NCBI RefSeq assembly: GCF_000744705.1
Contig: NZ_JQML01000001.1
Coordinates: 6,210,017-6,274,016 of the forward strand
DNA from: Streptacidiphilus albus JL83
GTDB taxonomy: Bacteria > Actinomycetota > Actinomycetes > Streptomycetales > Streptomycetaceae
DNA length: 64,000 bases
Reading direction: 5' to 3'
Below are positions 18,186-27,044 of this stretch, one piece after another. The notes under the pieces are model-generated. The model had not been told where the DNA came from and searched no databases. It worked only from the letters and a program-made list of their open reading frames with translations. A program made the translations under genes and the position numbers. Positions within the stretch are counted from its first letter, which is position 1, and each line of letters opens with the position of its first letter.

Positions 18186-18302
18186 TTGAGCACCACTACC
18201 GACCAGCTGCAGGGCACTGGTCGACCGTCGGGCGAGGGTCCCGTCGTCAACCTGCGCGCCGCCATGCGCCTTCCTGAGTACGTCGGGGGTGCTGAGCGAT
18301 GA
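18186..18302 (+). CDS. 38-residue small protein coupled to the primase gene
   Basis: TTG at 18186 with GGAG 6 bp upstream opens a 38-codon frame ending GGAER. Its TGA overlaps the primase ATG (ATGA). The overlap and ribosome binding site argue that it is translated and may couple primase synthesis. No homology can be recognised. Confidence 0.45.
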   Translation: MSTTTDQLQGTGRPSGEGPVVNLRAAMRLPEYVGGAER

Positions 18303-20866
18303 CACTCGAAGACTTCGTTCGTCTCCTTCGCGAGCACATGTGCTACATCACCGGATCGGCGCCCAACTTCAAGGCGACCTGCCCAGCGCACGAGGACAAT
18401 CAGCCGTCGCTGTCGATCGGCCCCGGTACGGACGGAGCACCGTTCTCGTACAAGTGCCACGCCGGATGCAGCAAGGATGAGATCCGAGCCGCGCTCAGCC
18501 TGCCGGCCGCCAAGTCGGACGCAGACTTCCATGGTCGAGCTAAGCCGACGTGGACCACCGAATACGGGTACACCAGCGAGGTCGGCGCGACGCTCTACGT
18601 GAAGGAGCGGGGCGAACCCAAGACGTTCCGTATCTACCGGCCATTGACCGGTGGTCGCCGCCAGTACAAGTCCGTGTTCGTCGGTCCCGGTGCCCCGCAG
18701 AAGGTGCTGTACCACCTGCCTGAACTGATGGCCGGAATCCAGGCCGGGGAGCCGGTCCACGTCGTCGAGGGCGAGAAGGACGTGCATACCGCCGAGGGCC
18801 TTGGGCTGATCGCTACGTGCAACGTTGAGGGCGCGGCGAAGGAAGGCCAGCGCACGAAGTGGCTCTCCCGTTACGGCGACAGTCTCAAGGGTGCCCACGT
18901 CGTGATCGTCCGCGATAGGGACGACGCGGGCCGAGCCCACGCCAAGGCCATCGCCGCCGACCTTCAGGGCAAGGCAGCGTCCGTCAAGGTGGTCGAGGCC
19001 AAGGAGGGCAAGGACCTCACCGACCACGTGAAGGCTGGATACGGGGTCGAGGACCTGATTGAGGTCACAGGCACCGAGGAGGTTCGCCGCCCGGACCTGC
19101 GGATCGTGGCGAGCATTGATGGCGCCAACGTACTGGCGGACGAACCGGACAAGGTCTCGCAGAACGCCGACGACCCCGAGGTCGGCTATGACATCGCCGG
19201 GACGTTCAACCTGCCCGGGAAGGTCACTGTGCCCGCGCAGTACCGCCTCGACCGGCGCGGCGTCTGGCTGAAGAAGATGGTCAAGGAGAACGGCGTAGAG
19301 AAGCCCACCTGGATCCGCGTCTCCTTCGCCCCATTGGTGGTCACCGGCACCCTGCGCGACCCCGACGATGAACAGTCGGTCGAGCTCTCCTGGCTCGACC
19401 GCGGCAAGGTCGTCTCGAAGGTCGTCCCGCGCGACGTCGCCAAGCGCGGTCGGGAGCTGATCAAGCAACTCGGCAACGCCAACCTGCCAGTCATCGAGGC
19501 GGACTCGCGGCTCGTCGAACGGTGGCTCGCCGAATTCGAGGCCAGCAACCGTCAGATCCGGGACCAGTACCTCGCCCGCTACCTGGGCTGGCAGCCCGAC
19601 GGAACGTTCGTCGCATCTCCGCACGGCGACGTGAAGGTCGAAGTCCTCCATGACGAGCAGCGGACCCGCGCCCGCGCGTTCGGCCAGCACGGAACCCTGA
19701 AGGGCTGGCAGGAGGCCGTGAAGGAGTTGGCGGCGCACCAGGTGCCACGCGTGGTCATCGCGGCGTCCCTGGCAGCCTCCCTACTGCGGCCGTTGGGCAT
19801 CTCCTCGTTCACCGTCGACGTGTCCTCACGTTCAACGAAGGGCAAGACCACCTGCCTTCAGTGCGGACTGAGCGCCTGGGCGAACCCCAGCGAGCAGGCC
19901 GACGCCATGGCGAACTGGCGGACCACGCTGTTCGCGATCGAGAAGACCCTGAACCTCGTCCGGGGAATGGTCACCGTCCTCGACGAGACCATGGCGGTCG
20001 ACGACGAGACACTGATCGACCAGGTGCTCTACCAGCTTCCGATGAACCACGGGAAGAGCCGCAGCGGCGGGTACGCAAGCATGCTGCCCTGGGAAACCAT
20101 CCTGCTCTCCTCGGGCGAACAGCCGGCCCTATCGTTCACGACCGCACAAGGCGCCGCCGCGCGCATCCTCGGGACCACCAAGCCGCCCTTCGGTGACAAC
20201 GGCGGTGACATGGCCGTGCGCGCTCGCGAGGGCGTCCTCGCCAACTACGGCCATGCCGGTCCGGCGTTCGTCGAGCAGCTCCGACGTGACCTGGCCTCGA
20301 AAGGCGGCCCTGACCGCCTTAAGCAGCAGCACCAGCAACTGCGCGACCAGTTCAAGGGGGGCAACGACATGACGGCGCGTCGAGCGCCGATGGTCGCGCT
20401 GCTTGCCCTGGCCGAGAAGTTGGCCTGCGAGTGGAAGATCCTTCCGTATGAGCCCATGCCGGCCGAGAGCTGGCGTCGGCTTTTCGCAGCGGACAGCCCG
20501 ACGGACAACCGGCCCGAGATGGCGATGGACGTCGTGCGGGAGTACATCGCCGGGCACGCCTGGGAACTGTGGCCCAGCGACTCCGACCGGCCGCCGCTGC
20601 ACGGATGGCTCGGTGCCGAGAAGCAAGTGAACGGCGAGTCGCGAGTCGCGATCATGCCGGAGCGGTTGAAGAAGATCCTGGCCGATGCCAGCTACAAGCT
20701 CGATGCGGTCGAGCAGGCGTGGATCGCCTCGGGCTACCTGGAGCTGAGCAAGAGCCAGAAGCCTGCTCACAAGATCCCCATTCGGATCAATAGCAAGCAG
20801 GCCCGGTGCTACGTCTTCACCAAGAAGGCACTGGAGAGCGCCGAAGCGACGCAGGAGGCGCTGTGA
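18299..20866 (+). CDS. Primase-helicase: CHC2 zinc finger, TOPRIM, DUF927
   Basis: 855 residues; the likely replication initiator/primase of the element. A CHC2-type zinc finger has TCPAHED (about 27-33) and YKCHAGC (about 50-56). A TOPRIM domain follows with VVEGEKD (about 155) and DRDDAG (about 205), the acidic catalytic residues. The C-terminal half is a DUF927 helicase-like ATPase with a Walker A-like STKGKTT (about 512) and LDETMAVDDE. The domain order matches phage and plasmid primases. It ends 342 bp before the SF2 helicase gene, and that gap holds the repeat array at 20874-21149. Confidence 0.9.
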   Translation: MTLEDFVRLLREHMCYITGSAPNFKATCPAHEDNQPSLSIGPGTDGAPFSYKCHAGCSKDEIRAALSLPAAKSDADFHGRAKPTWTTEYGYTSEVGATLYVKERGEPKTFRIYRPLTGGRRQYKSVFVGPGAPQKVLYHLPELMAGIQAGEPVHVVEGEKDVHTAEGLGLIATCNVEGAAKEGQRTKWLSRYGDSLKGAHVVIVRDRDDAGRAHAKAIAADLQGKAASVKVVEAKEGKDLTDHVKAGYGVEDLIEVTGTEEVRRPDLRIVASIDGANVLADEPDKVSQNADDPEVGYDIAGTFNLPGKVTVPAQYRLDRRGVWLKKMVKENGVEKPTWIRVSFAPLVVTGTLRDPDDEQSVELSWLDRGKVVSKVVPRDVAKRGRELIKQLGNANLPVIEADSRLVERWLAEFEASNRQIRDQYLARYLGWQPDGTFVASPHGDVKVEVLHDEQRTRARAFGQHGTLKGWQEAVKELAAHQVPRVVIAASLAASLLRPLGISSFTVDVSSRSTKGKTTCLQCGLSAWANPSEQADAMANWRTTLFAIEKTLNLVRGMVTVLDETMAVDDETLIDQVLYQLPMNHGKSRSGGYASMLPWETILLSSGEQPALSFTTAQGAAARILGTTKPPFGDNGGDMAVRAREGVLANYGHAGPAFVEQLRRDLASKGGPDRLKQQHQQLRDQFKGGNDMTARRAPMVALLALAEKLACEWKILPYEPMPAESWRRLFAADSPTDNRPEMAMDVVREYIAGHAWELWPSDSDRPPLHGWLGAEKQVNGESRVAIMPERLKKILADASYKLDAVEQAWIASGYLELSKSQKPAHKIPIRINSKQARCYVFTKKALESAEATQEAL

Positions 20867-20873
20867 GGCGCCT

Positions 20874-21149
20874 GGTACGCGCGGTGGTACGAGCCGCGCG
20901 TACCAACCAGAGCAGCCCATCGGTGCAGGTGAGGGGTGGTTTCGGGACACAGAGTGGCCCGGTACGAATCCCGCAGGGAGACCTACCTCAAAAGTGTTCC
21001 GGGTGCGCGGGTGCGCGTGTGCGCACGCAGGTATGTACGTCTCTTCTGCGTATCTCTCGTACCACTTCATCTATCAAGGAAGTAATAGCAGGTCAGAGTC
21101 ACATTCGACCGGTACGGATAGCGGTACGCGGCCGGTACGAGCCGGTACG
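20874..21149. repeat. Nine-copy GGTACG array between primase and helicase (candidate origin)
   Basis: GGTACG occurs on the + strand at 20874, 20886, 20961, 21111, 21123, 21134 and 21144, and inverted (CGTACC) at 20899 and 21058. Chance expectation in 276 bp is about 0.1. Neighbouring copies are spaced 10-13 bp, about one helical turn. Between the two clusters lies a relatively AT-rich tract (about 21040-21090). Three copies extend to GGTACGAGCCG. The whole gap 20867-21208 has no convincing gene. Iterons of a replication origin or a regulatory site are the likely explanations. Confidence 0.7.
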
Positions 21150-21208
21150 AGCCGTGTGCTGCTCTCGCTCCCTGCGCTTCCGTTTCCCCTACGGGTCGGA
21201 GGTGACCC

Positions 21209-22816
21209 ATGCCTGAGACCTTCGCCCCGCGCCCCTACCAGCAGGCCGCGATCGACAAGCTCACCGAAGGCTGGCGCGGCGGGCAGAACCGGCTCGCGGT
21301 CGTGCTGCCGACCGGAGCCGGCAAGACCGTCGTCTTCGCCAACCTCATCGCCGCCATGCTCCCCGTCGCCAGCGGCCGACCCCTGGTCATCGCCCACCGC
21401 GAAGAACTCCTCAACCAAGCCGCCGACAAGATCCGTGCCGTCAACCCGCACCTGCGCGTCGGCATCGTCAAAGCCGAGAAGAACCAGCACCTCGACGTCG
21501 ACGTCGTCGTCGCCTCCGTCCAGACCCTCGCGGTCGAGCGCCGCCGCCGCGATATCGCCGACATCGGCATGGCCATCGTCGACGAGTGCCACCACGCCGC
21601 CGCGCCCACCTACATGGAGGTGCTGGACCACTTCGGTGCCTGGCGCGGCCTGCCCGCCGCCGGCTTCACCGCCACCCTCACCCGGCAGGACGGCGGCCTC
21701 GCCGAGGTCTGGCAGGACGTCGTCTTCCGGATGGACATCCTCGACCTCATCGCCTCCGGCCACCTGGTCGACGTCAAGGGCAAGCGCGTCGTCGTACCCG
21801 GCCTCGACCTCGACACGGTCCACACCCGCAACGGCGACCTCGCCGACGGTGAACTCGGCACCGCTCTCGAAGAGTCCGGCGCAGCAAAGATCGTTAGCGA
21901 AGCATACCTCGAACACGCCGCCGACCGTCCCGGCGTGATCTTCACGCCGACCGTCGCCAGCGCCAAGAACATGGCCGAGGTCATGACCGACGCCGGCATC
22001 CCGACCGGCACCGTCTGGGGCGCCATGCCCAAGGACGAGCGCGCCGCCACCCTCGCCCGCTACCAGGCCGGTGACCTGCAAGTCCTCGCGAACTGCATGG
22101 TCCTGACCGAAGGGTTCGACGCCCCCTGGACGTCATGCGCGGTCATAGCCCGGCCCACCAAGTCCGCCGGGCTGTACATCCAGATGGCCGGTCGCGCGCT
22201 CCGCCTCGCCGAGGGCAAGAAGGACGCTCTCCTCCTGGACGTCATGGGCGCCAGCACCCGGCACAAGCTCGCCTCGATCGTGGACCTGACCGACCGCAAG
22301 ATCGCCGCGCCGAAGGACGGCCAGACCCTCACCGAGGCAGTAGACGAGGAAGAAGCCCAGGGCTTCCAGATCGGCGAAGTCGAGTGGGCCGACGTCGACC
22401 TCTTCCACAACTCCGATGTCCACTGGCTCCAGACCTACCGCGGCACCTGGTTCATCCCCGCCGGCGACACCTCCTACTTCCTCGCACCCGGCAGCCAGCC
22501 CGGCCAGTTCCTGATCCGCAGTTGGACCAAGCAGACCGGGCAGATCCGCCTCGCCCCCGACCCCGACGAGGAGCAGCCCCAGGAGCTGGCGATGCTCCGC
22601 GCAGCGATGTTCGCCAAGCGCCGGGCCGCCCACCTCAGCCTCAAGGACACCCGGTGGCGCACCGCGCAGCCCACCAGCAGACAGCTCGGGCTCTGCCGCT
22701 ACCGGCGCATCAAGGTCACGCCTGGTTGGACCGCCGGAGAAGTAGCCGACGCCCTCGACATCCATACCGCATCCGCCGCCATCGACCAATGGGTCGAGGC
22801 CGCTGCAGCGGCCTGA
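21209..22816 (+). CDS. SF2 DEAD/DEAH-type helicase
   Basis: 535 residues. Helicase motifs in order: PTGAGKT (about 34-40), VIAHREEL (Ia), DECHH (about 124-128), GFTATLTR (III), GVIFTPTV and LTEGFDAP (IV-V), QMAGRALR (VI, about 325). The C-terminal 150 residues are helical and of unknown function. Such UvrB/RecG-like helicases are common in actinophages and plasmids. AGGTGACCC precedes ATG 21209. Together with the upstream primase it suggests an autonomous replication module. Confidence 0.9.
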   Translation: MPETFAPRPYQQAAIDKLTEGWRGGQNRLAVVLPTGAGKTVVFANLIAAMLPVASGRPLVIAHREELLNQAADKIRAVNPHLRVGIVKAEKNQHLDVDVVVASVQTLAVERRRRDIADIGMAIVDECHHAAAPTYMEVLDHFGAWRGLPAAGFTATLTRQDGGLAEVWQDVVFRMDILDLIASGHLVDVKGKRVVVPGLDLDTVHTRNGDLADGELGTALEESGAAKIVSEAYLEHAADRPGVIFTPTVASAKNMAEVMTDAGIPTGTVWGAMPKDERAATLARYQAGDLQVLANCMVLTEGFDAPWTSCAVIARPTKSAGLYIQMAGRALRLAEGKKDALLLDVMGASTRHKLASIVDLTDRKIAAPKDGQTLTEAVDEEEAQGFQIGEVEWADVDLFHNSDVHWLQTYRGTWFIPAGDTSYFLAPGSQPGQFLIRSWTKQTGQIRLAPDPDEEQPQELAMLRAAMFAKRRAAHLSLKDTRWRTAQPTSRQLGLCRYRRIKVTPGWTAGEVADALDIHTASAAIDQWVEAAAAA

Positions 22817-22867
22817 CCACCGGCCTGCACCCGCAGGACGGACCGCACCACCAACAAGGAGACCAGC

Positions 22868-23209
22868 ATGAGCACCACCGCCGACAAGAAGGCACTCAGG
22901 GCCAGCATCCGCGCCCTCCACGCCCGGATCCAGGTCTGGAGCCTCAGGAAGCCCGGCCTGCACTTCGACCAAGCCATCGTCTGCCCGAGCCAGCCGGCGC
23001 GCTGCGGCTCGCCCGAGTGCGAAGGCTGCGGCATCACAGCGATGCGGACCGAGCGCCTTGAGCGGTTCCGCGCCGAGCTGCGCCCGCTTGAGGCCGAGCT
23101 GAGGCGACTCGACGGCAAGCCCGAACCCGCCCCCAAACCGAAGCCGGTCGCCAAGGCGGCAGCACCGAAGCCCCCCACCATCCCCGGCCAGACCCCGCTG
23201 TTCGCCTGA
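22868..23209 (+). CDS. Small Cys-rich protein with possible clamp-binding tail
   Basis: 113 residues. A helical N-terminus is followed by a cysteine cluster CPSQPARCGSPECEGCG (about 39-55), a coiled segment rich in Glu/Arg/Leu, and a Pro/Lys/Ala-rich tail ending in GQTPLFA. QTPLF resembles the QLxLF peptide that docks on the DNA polymerase sliding clamp. The position after the helicase fits a replication role; this is inference. Confidence 0.65.
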   Translation: MSTTADKKALRASIRALHARIQVWSLRKPGLHFDQAIVCPSQPARCGSPECEGCGITAMRTERLERFRAELRPLEAELRRLDGKPEPAPKPKPVAKAAAPKPPTIPGQTPLFA

Positions 23210-23280
23210 CGACCTGCCGGGCGCGCCCACCCGTAGTAGGCGCGCCCGGCACCACCGATGATCCACGAAAGGAGAACCCG

Positions 23281-23985
23281 ATGACCGCCGACGACCCGCC
23301 GCTCATCTACTGGGGCCGCTGCCGCACCGGCAAGCGCGCATTCTGGACCGCCCGCCACCTCGTCGAACCGTTCAGCGACAGGAACATCACCGAGTACGGG
23401 TGGGCCGACACCCTCGACGAAGCAGCCCGACAAGGACACCTCGCCGCACTCCGCCTCGCCTCCGGCCACTGCAGCAACATCCACGTCTCCCACGGCATCG
23501 CCCGCGACCAACTCAAGGCCGTCAACGCCGCGAAGCGAAAGACCAAGCTGCTCTCCGACAGCACCGAAAGCAGCCCGGTCGAATACCTCTACGGCACCTA
23601 CGACTCCGAGGACATCCGCGGACACCTCGTCACGGAGGTCAGAGCCTTCCGGATCACGAAGCGCACCAAGCAGCGCGTCTACTACATCCGCCGCCAGCAC
23701 TCGGACACCGACTTCCAGCTCGGGTACGTCAACCGGCAGGAACTGGAGACCGAGGGCCACGTCCACAACTACGCCGCCGGCGGATGGTGGGCGGCCGACT
23801 TCCACCTCCACGTCGAGCCGCCCGATGTGGAGCAGCGCAACGTCGCACCGGCCCCGGACCTGAAGGTGCTGAAGCAGGCGATGGCCGACGCGCATCCGGA
23901 CCGCGGCGGCAGCAGCGAGAGCTTCATCCGCGCCCGCGAGCAGTACCAGCGCGCCCGAGCCCGCACCAAGACCACCAAGGAGTAG
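23281..23985 (+). CDS. Protein with C-terminal J-domain-like segment
   Basis: 234 residues. The N-terminal 190 are not recognised (aromatic-rich, WGRCRTGKRAFWTARHL start). The C-terminal 45 residues read LKVLKQAMADAHPDRGGSSE followed by SFIRAREQYQRARAR, with the HPD tripeptide and flanking helices of DnaJ-type co-chaperones. A protein that could recruit DnaK to the replication proteins is plausible, as for phage lambda or plasmid initiators; this is inference. ATG 23281 follows AAAGGAGAA. Confidence 0.7.
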   Translation: MTADDPPLIYWGRCRTGKRAFWTARHLVEPFSDRNITEYGWADTLDEAARQGHLAALRLASGHCSNIHVSHGIARDQLKAVNAAKRKTKLLSDSTESSPVEYLYGTYDSEDIRGHLVTEVRAFRITKRTKQRVYYIRRQHSDTDFQLGYVNRQELETEGHVHNYAAGGWWAADFHLHVEPPDVEQRNVAPAPDLKVLKQAMADAHPDRGGSSESFIRAREQYQRARARTKTTKE

Positions 23986-23987
23986 CC

Positions 23988-24176
23988 ATGCCCGCCCGCA
24001 TCCGCCGGCCCGTCGTCGTCCAGACCGTCTGCCCGGCCTGCCGAGCCGTCAGAAAAGCCCAGCCACTCGGCACCACCACCATCGGCCAGCACAAGCACCA
24101 GATTTTGGAATGCCTCGACCAGAGCTGCGGACTCCGCTGGCTCACCAGCCGCACCACCACCCCCCAAGCCGCCTGA
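23988..24176 (+). CDS. Small zinc-ribbon protein
   Basis: 62 residues with CPAC (about 15-18) and CLDQSC (about 42-47), which can form a single zinc ribbon. Basic overall. ATG is 3 bp after the previous stop. Confidence 0.6.
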   Translation: MPARIRRPVVVQTVCPACRAVRKAQPLGTTTIGQHKHQILECLDQSCGLRWLTSRTTTPQAA

Positions 24177-24204
24177 CCCCAACACGAACAACCCGGAGAA
24201 CCAC

Positions 24205-24414
24205 ATGACCAGCAGCACCTACACCGCCCCCGCCGCCGAGCCCCCGATCGTCCGCGCCACCCGGCTCATCACCAGCGGCCACACCCAACTCGTCATCCGC
24301 TGCCCCCAGTGCAGCGGCATGCACCGGCACCTCGGCCCCGGCCTCCGCAAGTCCCCCTGCGGCCTGCAGTACATCGTCCGCTTCCGCCAGCAGGCCACCG
24401 CCACTGCGGCCTAA
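24205..24414 (+). CDS. Small zinc-binding-like protein
   Basis: 69 residues with CPQC followed by a histidine pair (GMHRHLG) and one later Cys, a possible incomplete zinc finger. ATG at 24205 has a GGAG-like site. No known family. Confidence 0.6.
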   Translation: MTSSTYTAPAAEPPIVRATRLITSGHTQLVIRCPQCSGMHRHLGPGLRKSPCGLQYIVRFRQQATATAA

Positions 24415-24480
24415 TTGCCGCGCCAAAGACACGCCGCAAAAACCAGTCCGTACAGCATCAAACGCACCGAGGAACAGCCC

Positions 24481-25089
24481 GTGATCACCACCGCGCCGCC
24501 CTGGAACCGACCCCACATCCACTGCCACTGGACACCCGAAACCGACGGCACCCCCATCACCGTCCCGCCGCCCGGCACGATCGTCCCCAGCCCCGGCGGC
24601 GACGTCACCGTCTACGTCGGCGACCGCTGGACGGCCACCCCCGACGAGACGCACTCGCTCGCCGCCGTCCTCCGGCACGTCCGCACTGTCACGCTCGTCG
24701 GCAACATCACCTACGCCGGCCGGGCCGCAAAGCAGGCCCTGCACGATGCATGGAACGCCGCGAACAAAGCCGCCCGCGAAGCAGCCCGGCCGCCCGAGCC
24801 ACCCGCGCCCGCACCCCCCGGCCGATGCGGACGGCCCCGCCGCGACGGACAGCCCTGCCAGCAGTACGCCGGCTGGGGCGCCGACGACCCCACCGGGCCA
24901 TGCCGCTACCACGGCGGCAGCACCGTCCGGCGGGAGCAGCAGCGCGAACACCTCGTCGACCAGGCCACGCGCTGGGCCGATCTGACGGCCAAGGCCAAGG
25001 CCGGTCCGCTGTCGCCCGCCGAGCACCTGGAACTGCTCACCGCCGAGAAGACCCTCCGGTCGGCCAGCGCAGAGGGTCGTCTGCGCTGA
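24481..25089 (+). CDS. Phage-type protein with C-x-HGG zinc motif
   Basis: 202 residues. The N-terminal half is proline/threonine-rich (ITVPPPGTIVPSPGG). Residues about 118-150 contain CGRPRRDGQPC and CRYHGGS, a cysteine/HGG pattern frequent in phage and integrated-element proteins. A helical C-terminus follows (LSPAEHLELLTAEKTLRSAS). GTG at 24481 is preferred over an in-frame TTG at 24415. Function unknown. Confidence 0.6.
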   Translation: MITTAPPWNRPHIHCHWTPETDGTPITVPPPGTIVPSPGGDVTVYVGDRWTATPDETHSLAAVLRHVRTVTLVGNITYAGRAAKQALHDAWNAANKAAREAARPPEPPAPAPPGRCGRPRRDGQPCQQYAGWGADDPTGPCRYHGGSTVRREQQREHLVDQATRWADLTAKAKAGPLSPAEHLELLTAEKTLRSASAEGRLR

Positions 25090-25156
25090 CCCGCCGCCGG
25101 GTGCCGAATTTTTGACTCGCTGCCAGCTGACTATCCGCACGTTGAACGGAATGCCC

Positions 25157-25447
25157 ATGAACGATCAAGTCCCGGTCCCGCCGGGCACATGCTGCCCCCG
25201 CTGCGGGCACCAGGCCGAGCCGCCCCTCGGGGATGGCCAGCGGCTCGCCGAGACCGTCCTCGCGCTCATTGCGGCGCAGCTGGGGGAGCTGCCGCGCCCG
25301 GTCCTGGACGAGGTGCTGCAGGAGGCCCCGGCGGGGGACGCTGCCCGTGTCCTCGCGTGGCTTGTGGCGTGGATCCTGGGGCAGTCCCCCGGCGGCGACC
25401 GGTGGCTTCAACGGCTCGCCCTGGCTGTCGCGGGGGAGGGCGAGTGA
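25157..25447 (+). CDS. Small protein with CxxC pair
   Basis: 96 residues. CCPRCGHQ near the start suggests a zinc or redox site; the rest is helical (LALIAAQLGELPRPVLDEVL). ATG at 25157 or 25151 are both possible. It overlaps the next gene by 4 bp (GTGA). Confidence 0.6.
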   Translation: MNDQVPVPPGTCCPRCGHQAEPPLGDGQRLAETVLALIAAQLGELPRPVLDEVLQEAPAGDAARVLAWLVAWILGQSPGGDRWLQRLALAVAGEGE

Positions 25448-25881
25448 AGGCGATCGAGGGGCTGCTGTTCGAGTCCGAGGAGTACGCGCTCCTGGACCAC
25501 CTGGTGGTCGCGGGCATCGTCTATGTCCTGCGGACCAACGGGACGGTTCCGGACGGTGCGGAGGCGTTGGCGGCCCGGCTCCACCAGTACGTCGTCCAGT
25601 ATCGCGAAACCGAGTTTCGCGTTCGACCGCAGGTCAGCGCCTCACTCGAAACCATGTTCGACAGCTCAAGTTTCGCGTTGCGATCTTCGGAGACAACGGA
25701 GTGGCTGTCAGTGCGACAGGTCGCGGAGTTGTCCGGCAAGAGTGAGCAGTACGTGCGCAGGTTGGCCCAGAAGAGGGTCCTCGAAGGGGATCAGATGGGC
25801 TACAAAGGCGCGCGCAGGCTCAACGGCAACAGCGTGGCCGCCTGGCTCGCCGCTCGAAGGAGCGACCAACAGGCGGCGTAG
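25444..25881 (+). CDS. Excisionase/MerR-like HTH_17 protein
   Basis: 145 residues. The last 60 form a winged HTH of the excisionase type: WLSVRQVAELSGKSEQYVRR then LAQKRVLEGDQMGYKGARRL and SVAAWLAAR. The N-terminal 85 residues are unrecognised. In mycobacterial phiRv1 a protein of this fold directs a serine integrase toward excision, so this is a candidate directionality factor. Proof is lacking, because such factors are diverse. GTG at 25444 overlaps the upstream stop. Confidence 0.75.
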   Translation: MKAIEGLLFESEEYALLDHLVVAGIVYVLRTNGTVPDGAEALAARLHQYVVQYRETEFRVRPQVSASLETMFDSSSFALRSSETTEWLSVRQVAELSGKSEQYVRRLAQKRVLEGDQMGYKGARRLNGNSVAAWLAARRSDQQAA

Positions 25882-25883
25882 CG

Positions 25884-26093
25884 ATGGGCAGTACCCGGGC
25901 AGCGAAGTGCACGTGCCAGTGCGGCGGTGAGCAGCTGACGGCAGCGCTGGCACTGCTGCGGCGTGATGTCGAGCGGCTGATCGAGGACGACGAGAAGCAG
26001 ATCCAGCGCCCGGTCTCGATGGCCGAGGGCGTGGAGCGGTGGAAGCGCGGCGTGGCCGAGCACCGCAACAACATCGCCGGGGGACGCCCGTGA
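25884..26093 (+). CDS. Small hypothetical protein with CxCxC start
   Basis: 69 residues: an N-terminal CTCQCGG, then an amphipathic helical segment (LLRRDVERLIEDDEKQIQRP). Function unknown. It starts 2 bp after the HTH gene. Confidence 0.6.
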   Translation: MGSTRAAKCTCQCGGEQLTAALALLRRDVERLIEDDEKQIQRPVSMAEGVERWKRGVAEHRNNIAGGRP

Positions 26094-26146
26094 GCCCCGG
26101 CAGCACAGCGCCCAGCAACGAACCCCACGACCGGATGGAGACACCC

Positions 26147-27007
26147 ATGCCGACTATGTCCTTCCGCAGGTCCGCCGCCCCGGCGGAGCCCGCCCCCGAC
26201 CTGCAGGCCGCTCTCGCGCAGTTCGTCAGCCCGATCGTCGACGAGGAGCGCGAGGCCGCGGAGCTGTTCGCCCGCGCCGAGGAACTGCGGGCCGGCATCG
26301 TCGCCGCGCGCGCCGAGGCCGACATACTCGTGACCACCGCCCGCGCCCAGGCCGCGCAGCTGCTCGCCGGCGCCGAGGCCCGCGCCCGGGACCTGACCGG
26401 CACGGCGCACGCCACCGAGCTGGAGGCGGTGAAGGCGCACACCCGCGCCAGCGGCTTCGCCCGCGCCCACATTCTGCGCGGCACCATCGCCGACACCGAT
26501 CGGCAGACGGCCGAGCTGCTCGCCGAGGTGCAGGCGTTGACCGGGCAGGCCGACGTGCTGACCGTGCGCCTGGGGGAACTCGGCGAGCAGCGCGAGGACA
26601 CCGGCGCGCGGCTGGCCACTGCCCGCGAAGCCGGCGACGTCGCCCAGGTCGCGGAGCTGCGGCGCCGACTCGACGCGGTCGACGAGGTCGTGACAGTCCT
26701 CACCGGCCAGCGCGAGGTTCCCCTCGGCCGGCGCCGGGCCATCGAGGCCGACGGCAGCGGCGAACTCGCCCAGGTCCGCCAGCGGGCCGAGACGGCTCAG
26801 GCCGAGCTGCGGCAGGTGTTGAACGTCCTCGATCCGGAGAGGCCGGAGGCGAAGCACGACCGCTTCTTGAAGGGCCTGACCCTGATGGCTGCCGATGTCG
26901 CCGCGAAGCAGGCCGAGCCGTCCGGGCCGCGAGTCGAGCGGCGCGTGCTGCCCGCCATCCCGGGCGTCCGCGGCCCGCTCGTCCACCAGCAGTACCAGGC
27001 CGGATAA
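26147..27007 (+). CDS. Alanine-rich coiled-coil protein
   Basis: 286 residues, about 70% long helices with heptad-like leucines and alternating charges (AAELFARAEELRAGIVAARA). It resembles scaffolding or partition-type coiled-coil proteins but no family is certain. ATG at 26147 is favoured because GGAG lies 7 bp upstream; a GTG at 26090 overlapping the previous stop is an alternative start. Confidence 0.6.
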   Translation: MPTMSFRRSAAPAEPAPDLQAALAQFVSPIVDEEREAAELFARAEELRAGIVAARAEADILVTTARAQAAQLLAGAEARARDLTGTAHATELEAVKAHTRASGFARAHILRGTIADTDRQTAELLAEVQALTGQADVLTVRLGELGEQREDTGARLATAREAGDVAQVAELRRRLDAVDEVVTVLTGQREVPLGRRRAIEADGSGELAQVRQRAETAQAELRQVLNVLDPERPEAKHDRFLKGLTLMAADVAAKQAEPSGPRVERRVLPAIPGVRGPLVHQQYQAG

Positions 27008-27044
27008 GTCGCCAGAGAGCCACACCCAGTTGAGGGAGAATCGC

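Noticed and set aside
20863..21216. 117-codon frame across the GGTACG array
   Set aside because: Starts by overlap, but the content is arginine-rich repeat translation, no family is seen and the DNA pattern itself explains the region.
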